Positions 1 to 6,760 of a stretch of 17,407 bases of DNA are shown piece by piece. Made by a program: the position numbers and the translations under genes. How positions within the stretch are numbered: the first letter of the stretch is position 1; the number at the start of each line of letters is the position of its first letter. Source of the DNA: Acidobacteriota bacterium (GTDB lineage Bacteria > Acidobacteriota > Blastocatellia > Pyrinomonadales > Pyrinomonadaceae); NCBI GenBank assembly GCA_003222835.1, contig QHXE01000236.1, positions 1 through 17,407 on the forward strand, in the 5' to 3' direction. The notes below the pieces were generated by a model. The model did not search any database. It worked only from the letters and a program-made list of their open reading frames with translations, and was not told the origin of the DNA.

Positions 1-501
1 GGTGAGATCAGAATGTTTGGCGGCAGCTTTGCGCCTGCGGGCTGGGCCATGTGTCAGGGGCAATCGATGCCGATTTCCGAGAACGATACGCTCTTTAACT
101 TGATCGGAACCACTTACGGCGGGGATGGACAGGAGACATTCAATCTTCCGGATCTCCAGGGACGCTGCCCGGTGCATGCGGGCCAGGGACCGGGAATCTC
201 GCAGAATTATCAACTCGGTGAGAAAGTAGGAGTGGAGTCAGTCACGCTCACAACGCAGCAGACTCCGATTCATTCTCATGCCTTCGTGGCCTCCACGGAT
301 CTGGCCCCAAGCCCCGATCCGACAAGCAACCTGGTCGCGCAGCCGTTTTCGCTTAATCTTTATTTTGGCGATGTGGCGAATGTGGCTTTCAACCAACAAG
401 CAATCCAGCCGATTGGCGGCAGTCAGCCCCACGAAAACATGATGCCGTTCCTGGTTATCACATTCATCATTTCGCTCTTCGGAGTTTTCCCGAGCCAATA
501 A
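1..501 (+). CDS. Phage Tail Collar domain protein (MdpB-like), 5' end cut by window edge
   Basis: The frame is open from base 1 (Gly-Glu-Ile-Arg before the first Met at 13), so the gene starts left of the window. By comparison with its neighbour at 513, whose start reads MSNPFVAEIRMF, only a few codons are missing. The collar-domain signatures are all present: FAPAGWAMCQGQ near the start, LFNLIGTTYGGDG, FNLPDLQGR, a VTLT..Q.P.HSH histidine motif, and a C-terminal GGSQPHENMMPFLVITFIISLFGVFPS. Proteins of this Tail Collar / microcystin-dependent family occur as tandem copies in many non-phage genomes; their cellular role is poorly known. There is no transmembrane segment apart from the hydrophobic C-terminal strand typical of the fold. 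It sits 11 bases ahead of a paralogue on the same strand, so the two are probably co-transcribed. Family assignment is firm; function is not. Confidence 0.88.
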   Translation, partial: GEIRMFGGSFAPAGWAMCQGQSMPISENDTLFNLIGTTYGGDGQETFNLPDLQGRCPVHAGQGPGISQNYQLGEKVGVESVTLTTQQTPIHSHAFVASTDLAPSPDPTSNLVAQPFSLNLYFGDVANVAFNQQAIQPIGGSQPHENMMPFLVITFIISLFGVFPSQ

Positions 502-512
502 GGAGGCAGAAA

Positions 513-1040
513 ATGTCAAATCCATTTGTAGCAGAAATCAGAATGTTCGCGGGAAACTTCGCTCCCACGGGTTGGGCGTTGTGCAACGGACAGTTATTGC
601 CAATCTCGCAGAACACCGCGCTCTTCTCGCTACTGGGCACGTACTACGGTGGTGATGGGAAATCAAATTTCGCGTTGCCAAACATGGAGGGCTCGACCCC
701 GTTGGGCCAGGGTCAGGGAGCAGGGCTCTCAGATCGTTTTCTCGGCGAGTCATCAGGAACCGACTTCATTACATTGCTCACGAGTGAAATGCCGGTTCAC
801 ACCCATAACCTGATGGGAGACGCGGTTGATACGGGCGACACGCGGACTCCGAGTCCTACCGTCACCATGGCCCAGACTAGTCCGGGCAACGCGTACACAG
901 CCGCCACTTCGCCGCTCGTGCAGATGAACTTTCAAGCGCTCACGATTTCTGGCGGCAGTTTGCCGCACAACAATATGCAGCCATTTCTGGTGGTGACCTT
1001 CATCATCGCGATGCAGGGCGTCTTTCCGCCCCGCAGCTAG
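513..1040 (+). CDS. Phage Tail Collar domain protein (MdpB-like), second tandem copy
   Basis: This 175-residue protein is a clear paralogue of the upstream gene. It shares FAPTGWALCNGQ (residues 16-27), ALFSLLGTYYGGDG, FALPNMEG, MPVHTHN and the C-terminal GGSLPHNNMQPFLVVTFIIAMQGVFPP. The start at 513 is well supported: AAGGAGG lies just upstream (501-507), 5 bases before the ATG. The middle (about residues 100-145) is Thr/Ser/Pro-rich and diverges from the upstream copy, as is usual for the variable insert between the HxH motif and the C-terminal strand in this family. Nothing else in the window is phage-like, so this is probably a resident cellular gene of collar type rather than part of a prophage; that is inference. 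A strong terminator follows at 1089-1136. The family is certain; no biochemical role can be assigned from sequence. Confidence 0.9.
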   Translation: MSNPFVAEIRMFAGNFAPTGWALCNGQLLPISQNTALFSLLGTYYGGDGKSNFALPNMEGSTPLGQGQGAGLSDRFLGESSGTDFITLLTSEMPVHTHNLMGDAVDTGDTRTPSPTVTMAQTSPGNAYTAATSPLVQMNFQALTISGGSLPHNNMQPFLVVTFIIAMQGVFPPRS

Positions 1041-1045
1041 AAGTA

Positions 1046-1066
1046 GCGCAAGTTGTTAACTTGCGC
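1046..1066. repeat. Perfect 9-bp hairpin with 3-base loop
   Basis: GCGCAAGTT / AACTTGCGC arms (1046-1054 and 1058-1066) around a GTT loop, six bases after the collar gene stop. No T-run follows, so it is not an intrinsic terminator by itself. It is the first of a cluster of short hairpins that runs to about 1245. Confidence 0.7.
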
Positions 1067-1088
1067 CGGTCAGGCGCACATGAATATT

Positions 1089-1136
1089 CCGCCAGCACGG
1101 GCCCAGAGCGATGCCCGTGCCGGCGGTTTTGTTTTT
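1089..1136 (+). terminator. Rho-independent terminator after the tail-collar genes
   Basis: The stem is CCGCC-A-GCACGGGC (1089-1102) against GCCCGTGC-C-GGCGG (1113-1126): 13 pairs with a single internal A/C mismatch and a 10-base loop. TTTTGTTTTT follows on the plus strand (1127-1136). Position and T-run orientation fit termination of the collar operon. Confidence 0.88.
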
Positions 1137-1140
1137 GAGC

Positions 1141-1245
1141 GGCTATGCGGCGTAGCCTCACGCACCGCGGCTATGCCGCAGCACCTAGCGGAAAGCCTTC
1201 GGCTTTCCGGCCCGACACCCATGCTTTTTTCTGAGGCTATGCCTC
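1141..1245. repeat. Cluster of four small GC-rich hairpins with 3-base loops
   Basis: Four separate palindromes lie head to tail. 1141-1157 has GGCTATG/CGTAGCC arms with one wobble. 1167-1179 is GCGGC-TAT-GCCGC. 1189-1209 is CGGAAAGCC-TTC-GGCTTTCCG, a perfect 9-bp stem. 1233-1245 is GAGGC-TAT-GCCTC. All have three-base loops, and two share the TAT loop flanked by GGC/GCC. A 68-codon frame opens across this region (1053-1259) but has no ribosome site and no protein-like composition. The hairpins may be a decayed palindromic repeat array or structured RNA downstream of the terminator. Confidence 0.6.
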
Positions 1246-1307
1246 CGGGCCCTTTGTGACTCGCCTGCCTCTCATGTTATCAATGACCATGTGAGGCAAC
1301 GCAGTTC

Positions 1308-1997
1308 ATGAAATCATTTCTTGGCATCGGATCTTTACTGATCGCAGTATCGGTCGCTTGTAGCGCCTACAAGTCCGCGGGTTCACAACCGTCTACGAAC
1401 AGCAACTCGTCCTTCAATCAATCTTCAGCTCAGACGAATAGCGCGGGCGGGCAGGATAAACCAACTTGCCAACTTACTCTGGCCGGAGCCCCTGACATAA
1501 AAGGCCTCAGACTCGGCATGACACCAGAGCAAGTGCTGGCATTATTTCCCGGCAGCAACGAGGACGCCGAAATCCGCTCCACCTTAGCCCAACCGCCCAG
1601 CCAATTTGGTGTGTCCAGCTTCGTCGTGCGACCTGCCAAATATGAATCGAAAGACAAATTCGCCGGCATCAGTCAAATTACCTTCACGCTTCTGGACGGT
1701 CGTGTTTCAAGTTTTTCGGTCGGCTACAACGGCCCTGAATATTCACACGTCGATAAGTTCGTAGCGAAGTTTGTTGAAGGAACAAATCTTCCTGCTATAG
1801 ATCAATGGGAAGCATATGTGGGGATGGACAATCAGTTGAAGAGTCTCAAGTGCAGCGAGGTTGAGATCCGGGTCTTTGCCGGTGGTCAGGGCGGTAATCT
1901 TAATTACGTGTTGATGCGCGATCTAGAGGCTGATAAGAAGCTAAAGGACCGACGCGCGAAAGCGCGAGCGAAGGCGACACCCACGCCGGAGAGATAG
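1308..1997 (+). CDS. Hypothetical secreted protein / probable lipoprotein
   Basis: The product is 229 residues. The N-terminus is a short signal peptide (Lys2, hydrophobic 4-17) ending VSVAC, with Cys18 as a possible lipidation site; the lipobox is imperfect (Ser at -3), so ordinary secretion is also possible. Residues 24-52 form a Ser/Asn/Gln-rich linker of the kind that follows lipid anchors. A folded domain begins with IKGLRLGMTPEQVLALFPG (about 63-81), reminiscent of small periplasmic domains that open with a G-x-x-x-GMT motif, such as SmpA/OmlA-like folds. The last 20 residues are Lys/Arg/Ala-rich. A TGAGG sequence lies 11 bases before the ATG, a rather long spacing. The gene stands alone between a terminator and a long non-coding stretch. 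I do not recognise a function. Confidence 0.75.
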   Translation: MKSFLGIGSLLIAVSVACSAYKSAGSQPSTNSNSSFNQSSAQTNSAGGQDKPTCQLTLAGAPDIKGLRLGMTPEQVLALFPGSNEDAEIRSTLAQPPSQFGVSSFVVRPAKYESKDKFAGISQITFTLLDGRVSSFSVGYNGPEYSHVDKFVAKFVEGTNLPAIDQWEAYVGMDNQLKSLKCSEVEIRVFAGGQGGNLNYVLMRDLEADKKLKDRRAKARAKATPTPER

Positions 1998-2440
1998 AAA
2001 GCAATAGGCAGTAGTCAATGTCGCCCGCGGTAGCCGCTCAGGCGAACCCGAAGGGTCGCTAGAAGAGGGTCGGCGGTTGGGTGTGTTTCCATCGTGGAGT
2101 TAGGAAATCAAAAGGCAGCAGGCTTGATGGCAGTAGACAGGAGAACAGGGAGAGGTTCGCACATGAATCCGCAGGCATCGGCTCTTCAAGCGAGTTCGCG
2201 CTGGCGGTTTTGTTTTGCAAGGCACGAATAGGCGCGGTTGTCTTGGTAAGCGATAAGGTCAGTACCAAACTGACGCCTCCCGCTTTCGCCTTTATCCTCT
2301 CGAAACATCGGTTTAACATTTTTTGCTTGCGTTTGCCGTCGTTATCGGCGAGAATGGAACTCGCCGCGAATTGATGCGGCAAGACTTCAGCCCTCCTCAT
2401 CGATCATTAACCTCGAGCCAATTTCACCAGATAGGAACGG
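1998..2440. other. 443-base intergenic stretch, no convincing long gene
   Basis: Two overlapping frames of about 100 codons exist here (2081-2374 plus, 2059-2400 minus), but neither has a ribosome site or protein-like composition. What can be seen: a small GCGG-TAG-CCGC hairpin just after the preceding gene; two GGCAGTAG words (2009 and about 2127); two mutually exclusive short stems (TTGGTA 2243-2248 with TACCAA 2263-2268, against GTCAGT 2258-2263 with ACTGAC 2269-2274); and one 40-codon minus-strand ORF (2186-2308). The promoter of the pilT-like gene must lie near the right end, but no clear -35/-10 pair was identified. Confidence 0.5.
2186..2308 (-). CDS. Possible small protein (40 aa), unrecognised
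   Basis: A minus-strand ORF runs from an ATG at 2308 to a TGA at 2186-2188. The product is hydrophilic and amino-acid-balanced, containing SGRRQFGTDLIAYQDNRAYS in the middle and ending QNRQRELA. Its composition looks more protein-like than either longer frame crossing the same bases. No Shine-Dalgarno sequence precedes the ATG, and there is no adjacent gene on the same strand. It may be the tail end of a decayed gene or part of a dispersed repeat rather than a live small gene. Confidence 0.25.
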   Translation of the reverse strand: MFREDKGESGRRQFGTDLIAYQDNRAYSCLAKQNRQRELA

Positions 2441-3628
2441 ATGAGTTTCTTCGATCTGCCGCCCATTATCGAACGGATGTTGCTGGTCTCTGACAAGATC
2501 AGCGATCTCAATTTCTCAGTCGGCCAGTTGCCCCAAGTCGAAATTAACGGAAAACTGACGCCGGTCCAGCCTTTGGGTCTGCAAAAGCTGACACCGTATC
2601 AGACCGAAATCATTGCTATGACGCTGCTCGAGGAGAACCCTGAAGCGGCGGAGAGATTGGTGGAAACCGGCACGGCCGATCTTAGTTATTCGCTGCCTTC
2701 GCGCGCACGTTTTCGTTGCAATGTCTTCCAGCAGCGCGGCGTTTATTCGATCGTGATGCGAGTGATCCCAACCGACATTCCGACACTCGCCTCCCTCAGT
2801 CTACCCCCACAGCTTGCCGAGATCGCTGACCTTCGCAACGGCCTGGTTTTGCTCACGGGACCGACGGGCTCAGGTAAGAGTTCAACCCTGGCGGCAATTA
2901 TCGACATTATCAATGAATCGAAACATTATCATGTGGTCGCGATCGAAGATCCGATTGAATATCTGCACACGCACAAGAACTCGACGATCAATCAACGCGA
3001 AGTCGGACACGATACGAAAGATTTTCCCTCAGCGCTGCGCGCTGCTTTGCGCCAGGCGCCCAAGGTAATCCTGATCGGCGAAATGCGCGACTACGAGACT
3101 ACTGAAATCGCACTCGAAGCGGCCGAGACCGGCCACCTGGTGCTTTCCACCCTGCACACCATTGACGCGTCCAAAACAGTTGACCGCATCATCGGCCTCT
3201 ATCCGAAGAATGAAGAGCCGGTAATTCGCACCCGGCTGGCCCAGACTTTTCGTTACATAGTCTCGCAGCGTTTGATTCCGCGTGCCGACTTTCGCGGTCG
3301 AATCGCGGCGGTGGAGATTTTGAGGTCCACGCCTCGCACGCGTGAATATATCGAGAACGGCGAAACGGAAGGGAAATCGTTGCTCGAAGCCATGCGTGAC
3401 GGGAAACTGGATGGAATGCAAGACTTTGACACGGTAATCAAGGACCTAATCGAGCGCAACATCGTCACGGTTGAAGATGGTCTCGGTTTCGCCACGAATC
3501 AGAACAACCTGCTGCTGTCGCTCAAGGGCCTCACTTCCGGCGAGGATTACGTTCGCGCTCAAAGCGAAAATCTCATCGCCAACAATCAGCGCGAGCACTA
3601 TCCTGCTGCGTTTACGCTGAACGATTAG
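2441..3628 (+). CDS. pilT: PilT/PilU-family type IV pilus retraction ATPase paralogue
   Basis: At 395 residues it is slightly longer than a typical PilT. The secretion-ATPase motifs appear in order: an N-terminal PAS-like region (about 1-110, with RARFRCNVFQQRG), Walker A GPTGSGKS (140-147), Asp box VAIEDPIEY (166-173), Walker B VILIGEMRD (209-217), and His box TGHLVLSTLHT (230-240) followed by the PilT-typical ASKTVDRIIGLYP. This family hydrolyses ATP as a cytoplasmic hexamer at the pilus base to depolymerise pilin, giving twitching. The C-terminal region differs from canonical PilT: the AIRNLIRE-like stretch reads TREYIENGET (299-308), and a roughly 50-residue tail follows. AGGA (2433-2436) precedes the ATG. 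It is followed 26 bases later by a zinc-ribbon/pseudo-receiver gene. Because many Acidobacteriota carry several pilT copies and the motor-output segment is altered, this may be an accessory, PilU-like copy. The symbol denotes the family. Confidence 0.9.
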   Translation: MSFFDLPPIIERMLLVSDKISDLNFSVGQLPQVEINGKLTPVQPLGLQKLTPYQTEIIAMTLLEENPEAAERLVETGTADLSYSLPSRARFRCNVFQQRGVYSIVMRVIPTDIPTLASLSLPPQLAEIADLRNGLVLLTGPTGSGKSSTLAAIIDIINESKHYHVVAIEDPIEYLHTHKNSTINQREVGHDTKDFPSALRAALRQAPKVILIGEMRDYETTEIALEAAETGHLVLSTLHTIDASKTVDRIIGLYPKNEEPVIRTRLAQTFRYIVSQRLIPRADFRGRIAAVEILRSTPRTREYIENGETEGKSLLEAMRDGKLDGMQDFDTVIKDLIERNIVTVEDGLGFATNQNNLLLSLKGLTSGEDYVRAQSENLIANNQREHYPAAFTLND

Positions 3629-3654
3629 ACTGAAAGCAAGTTTGACTTACTGGT

Positions 3655-4440
3655 ATGGTTCTCATTTGTCCGAAATGCGAAGCTCGTCTGCGACTGGATG
3701 AAGCGAAGCTGCCGTCGCATCCTTTTTCAGTACGTTGTCCAAAGTGTCAGACCAGCGTCGACGTTCAGCCGCACAACGTTGTTGGCAACGAGCCCGTTGC
3801 GGCCGCTGAGACGGTTTCAGCTCCTATATCTGCAGTCTTTGAGCGCCAAGTGGCCGCTCCGCAGTTCAATTCAAAGGCCGTCGACGGAAACGCGTTGGCG
3901 GTGAACCAGGGAACTCCTTCCGGATTGGACGACATCGCTAGGGTGCTGGCGCAAGCACTTCGCAGTGCCGAGAGTGGTTCAACCAGCGGTCGCGGAAGGA
4001 AGCGCGCGGGATGGGATAGGCGAAAAGTTTTGGTGTGCACGAGTCCGGCGTATCGCGAAGCAATCGCGCATTTGCTGGTCGAGCATGATTACGATGTCTT
4101 TGTGGCGGAAAACATGGCAGAGGGTCTTGGACGCATGCGTGAAGAGCGTATGGATGTAGTCATCCTGGATGCGAATTTCGATCCGCTTGAGCAGGGCGTG
4201 GCATTCATCACGCGCGAAGTCAAACTGCTGCGGCCGTCCGAACGGCGGCGTCTATTCTTCGTTTATCTGACGGCTGGCGTGCGCACAATGGATCCGCACG
4301 CGGCTTTTCTGCAAAATGTTAATCTCGTCGTCAATCTTTCCGATGTCGAGCAATTGCCGGAGGCGCTGGAAATTTCTATTCGCCATTACAACGAACTCTA
4401 TCGCAGCTTTAATCGGGCGTTGGATTTGGCGCCGCTCTAA
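3655..4440 (+). CDS. Zinc-ribbon / degenerate receiver-domain protein
   Basis: 261 residues in three parts. Residues 1-38 are an MJ0042-type zinc ribbon, with CPKC pairs at 5-8 and 28-31. Residues 40-120 are a low-complexity Ala/Ser/Gly linker ending in a basic patch (SGRGRKRAGWDRRK). Residues 124-250 resemble a response-regulator receiver: the first strand reads KVLVCTS, so the usual acidic pair is missing, while MDVVILDANF places Asp172 at the phospho-acceptor strand. The conserved Lys after strand 5 is not evident (VNLVVNLSD). This is therefore probably a pseudo-receiver that binds partners rather than a normal phosphorylation switch. No output domain is present. It lies 26 bases after the pilT-like gene with no terminator between, so a role in regulating or localising the pilus motor is a reasonable inference. 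No clear Shine-Dalgarno precedes the ATG, which suggests coupling to upstream translation. Confidence 0.82.
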   Translation: MVLICPKCEARLRLDEAKLPSHPFSVRCPKCQTSVDVQPHNVVGNEPVAAAETVSAPISAVFERQVAAPQFNSKAVDGNALAVNQGTPSGLDDIARVLAQALRSAESGSTSGRGRKRAGWDRRKVLVCTSPAYREAIAHLLVEHDYDVFVAENMAEGLGRMREERMDVVILDANFDPLEQGVAFITREVKLLRPSERRRLFFVYLTAGVRTMDPHAAFLQNVNLVVNLSDVEQLPEALEISIRHYNELYRSFNRALDLAPL

Positions 4441-4470
4441 GAAGCGCCTTCACAATCTTTGCCAGTAAGT

Positions 4471-4510
4471 AGGCCACGGTCGCTCTGCGATCGTGGCCTT
4501 TCTCTTATTC
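4471..4510 (+). terminator. Rho-independent terminator of the pilT-like/receiver operon
   Basis: AGGCCACGGTCGC (4471-4483) pairs with GCGATCGTGGCCT (4487-4499) over 13 positions with one G-T wobble and a TCT loop, followed by a T-rich run (TTTCTCTTATT). The minus-strand gene on the other side ends at 4505, so its last codons lie in the T-run. Confidence 0.88.
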
Positions 4511-6211
4511 TGAACCAAGCGCAATGACTCCCGCGCGCAGCTTTGTATGCCTTTGCATGAGGCGAAGGTAGCGGGCTTCGTCGGTGCGCGCTTTCGCACG
4601 AATGATTTGCGCGGTCAATTGCTTCTCGTCAGCACTCCATCGCTCGACGCCGGGAATCATCGCCAGCACCAGCGCGAGATTCTCCAGCGCATTCAGTTCC
4701 GGTTCACGCCATCGATCGGTTCTCAGAGCGAGAGCGCGTTTCACGAATTGTCCCGATGCAGATCGGATCTTGCCAACCTCGCCATTGAAGTCCTGTGCCA
4801 TGCGGCGCTGAACTGCCAGACCGAGACTGCGAACCGCAAATTGGTCCCAGTCGCTGAGAATAGATTCGTAGCCGGCAGGTACCTCCAAGTCAAACAGCAG
4901 GTGACCACCGGCAAGTTTTCGCAGCGTGCGCGCTGAAGTACGATAGTCTGGCTTCGCCGAGATTTTCTGCTCTTCGGACAGCGTCAACTTCATCAACTCT
5001 GGACGAACGGGCCGAAAGCCGAGCTTGCGATAGAACCAGAACGCTCCCGAGTCGATTCCTTCTTCGTTTTCGTGCCCAATTTGATAGGGCTCAATCGAGA
5101 ACACGGTGACGCCGAGAAGCTGTCGCATCAGTCGCAGAATGCGCGCGTAGAGCCAGGCGGTCTCGCCGTCACGAAAGGTGTAATAAAGATTGAAACCGCT
5201 TTCCATTCGCTCAAAGAGCGAAAGACCTTCGAAGTATGCGACGGGCACGCCATTCTTGAAGATTAAAGCCGCGTGATAGGCGCGCAGCGGAAGCCTGTAT
5301 TCCGGTGGCACTCCAATCACAAAGGCTTCAGTGCCGCGCCCGAGACTCGCTTTCAAGACCCGTCGCGAATCTCCGTAAGTAAAACCGTGCAACTCTCGAT
5401 AACGTACCGCGGAAGTTTCGCGCGCCAGGTTGAGAATTCTTTCGCCCATCGTGGTCGACACCTTTTCGACCGCGATTGGCGGCGAGCTGAGTTCGGCCGC
5501 CAGCGAAATCTCGCGACGTTGAATCAGCGGTTGATCGTGAAAGAATATTTTGCGGGAGGGCAGCTTCATTCCAGTGCGCGAGGAGCGGACGCCAAACCGC
5601 CAGGTCACGTGCAGTTTCAGCGAATCGTAAAGTTCAGCCTTCCGCTGCTCAGATACATTCAGTGCTTCAAACCGTGCGATCAACCAGACCAACTCACTCC
5701 GCCCACCTATCGCCGCGCGCAGCCAATCGCGATAAGGCACGTGAGCTTCGACCATCGCCTCTTCCTCGAGGAGCGGTAGAAAGCGCGGCATCGTCGCGCC
5801 AAATCGATCCGCTTCTTCAAACCAGTCCCAATCGATCGAAAGCTGTTTCGGATACTTTGCCACCAGCCAACGAACAATCGCATAGCTAAAGTTAGTCGTG
5901 ACGCTCGTGCCAGCGATGCCAGACTCTTCGGGATCGTCGAGCGGCGAAAGATCGATGTCTGCGTCCCCAAGGTTAGAAACTCGTTCCGCAAATGTCTTCA
6001 GAGTCTTCTCGACTTGACTAAGAACTGACGCACTCCGCGGGTAAGCGCGCAGAAAGAGCAGAATTTCATGTAGTCGGATCAGCAACTCTGCATTCTTGAT
6101 CTCTTGCCTCCCTAAAAGAGAGAGAGTCCTGATGACTTTGCTTTCAGGAATATCAAATTGGCGCTTGGCGCGCTCAAGCTCGTTAAGCATTTGGTGCGTT
6201 GCCGGCGACAA
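4505..6211 (-). CDS. Large uncharacterised protein with embedded GNAT-like segment
   Basis: 568 residues, no signal peptide or membrane segment, so probably cytoplasmic. The N-terminal 200 residues are helical and charged (YPKQLSIDWDWFEEADRFG, RWLVAKYP). The middle resembles a GNAT acetyltransferase core: AYHAALIFKNGVPVAYFEG (311-329, a strand pair with the usual 'own-effort' turn), a helix with ETAWLYARILRLMRQLLG (350-367), then GAFWFYRKLGFRPVRPELMKL (389-409). The F-Y-R-K-L-G-F string is the classic final-strand signature of GNAT enzymes. The acetyl-CoA-binding Q/R-x-x-G-x-G/A loop is not obvious, so activity is uncertain. About 160 helical residues follow. The start at 6211 is a TTG with no ribosome site; an ATG eight codons in (6190) is equally possible and also lacks one. 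It shares a terminator region with the converging operon and is divergent from 6290. No function is assigned. Confidence 0.8.
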   Translation of the reverse strand: MSPATHQMLNELERAKRQFDIPESKVIRTLSLLGRQEIKNAELLIRLHEILLFLRAYPRSASVLSQVEKTLKTFAERVSNLGDADIDLSPLDDPEESGIAGTSVTTNFSYAIVRWLVAKYPKQLSIDWDWFEEADRFGATMPRFLPLLEEEAMVEAHVPYRDWLRAAIGGRSELVWLIARFEALNVSEQRKAELYDSLKLHVTWRFGVRSSRTGMKLPSRKIFFHDQPLIQRREISLAAELSSPPIAVEKVSTTMGERILNLARETSAVRYRELHGFTYGDSRRVLKASLGRGTEAFVIGVPPEYRLPLRAYHAALIFKNGVPVAYFEGLSLFERMESGFNLYYTFRDGETAWLYARILRLMRQLLGVTVFSIEPYQIGHENEEGIDSGAFWFYRKLGFRPVRPELMKLTLSEEQKISAKPDYRTSARTLRKLAGGHLLFDLEVPAGYESILSDWDQFAVRSLGLAVQRRMAQDFNGEVGKIRSASGQFVKRALALRTDRWREPELNALENLALVLAMIPGVERWSADEKQLTAQIIRAKARTDEARYLRLMQRHTKLRAGVIALGSE

Positions 6212-6289
6212 AAGAGACGAAATCGGTATGGAACAAATTAACCGACTGACGGTCTAACTCTAATAAGTCAAGACGCTAGGGTTTCTGAG

Positions 6290-6760
6290 ATGAGAAGGCA
6301 AATCAAACTCTGTCTAATAACTGCATGGCTGACGGCGGCTCTTATAGTTCTGTTCATGGGAACGAACCTGTGCGTCTCAACAGACGAAGCTTGCTTCGCC
6401 GCTGGGGAAACAATGTTCTTATTCATGTTGCTACTCTCGTTTCCCGCGGGAATCGTTTTTCTTTTGATCTCGATGTCCTTTCTCGAATCTAGTAGTGTTC
6501 ACTATCCATCCGATTACATCATCGCATGGTTCATAATGACTGGTGGCGGCTGCCTCCAATGGTTCATTGTCGTCCCGCGGTTGCTCGAAGGGCGGCAGCT
6601 CACCATTCTTGACCTCAAACGAAACGTACAACCTTCAAATACGATTGCAGTCGATGTGCGCTCCAGCGCAGTTCGGGAGCGGAAACTGTTCAGACGGATC
6701 TCAGCTTTCGATAGACAAGGTCGCAGCCCGTTAGAGCGAATCATCAGCCGGCAGCTATAG
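6290..6760 (+). CDS. Small three-helix membrane protein, hypothetical
   Basis: 156 residues with three hydrophobic segments (about 8-24, 42-63 and 74-97) and a hydrophilic, Arg-rich C-terminal tail of about 55 residues. Two cysteines (28 and 35) lie in the loop after the first helix, in the order NLCVSTDEACFAAGE. A Gly-Gly-Gly-Cys stretch lies within helix 3. TAGG (6277-6280) is 9 bases before the ATG, a weak ribosome site. The coding sequence converges on 6755-7777 and overlaps it by 6 bases; the two stop codons are adjacent in the hexamer CTATAG. The hydrophobic pattern argues for a real inner-membrane protein, but no family or function is recognised. Confidence 0.65.
   Translation: MRRQIKLCLITAWLTAALIVLFMGTNLCVSTDEACFAAGETMFLFMLLLSFPAGIVFLLISMSFLESSSVHYPSDYIIAWFIMTGGGCLQWFIVVPRLLEGRQLTILDLKRNVQPSNTIAVDVRSSAVRERKLFRRISAFDRQGRSPLERIISRQL

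Noticed and set aside
1..1040. Prophage region
   Set aside because: Tail-collar domains alone are common in non-phage genomes and no other phage gene is present in the window.
1053..1259. 68-codon plus-strand frame
   Set aside because: It runs through the terminator and the hairpin cluster and has no ribosome site; its sequence is explained by palindromic DNA.
2059..2400. 113-codon minus-strand frame and the opposing 97-codon plus-strand frame (2081-2374)
   Set aside because: Both lack ribosome sites and protein-like composition; the only frame with balanced composition in this stretch is the short one at 2186-2308.
5273..5779. 168-codon plus-strand frame inside the GNAT-like gene
   Set aside because: Antisense shadow of a long, compositionally coherent minus-strand gene; no start context and no recognisable motifs.
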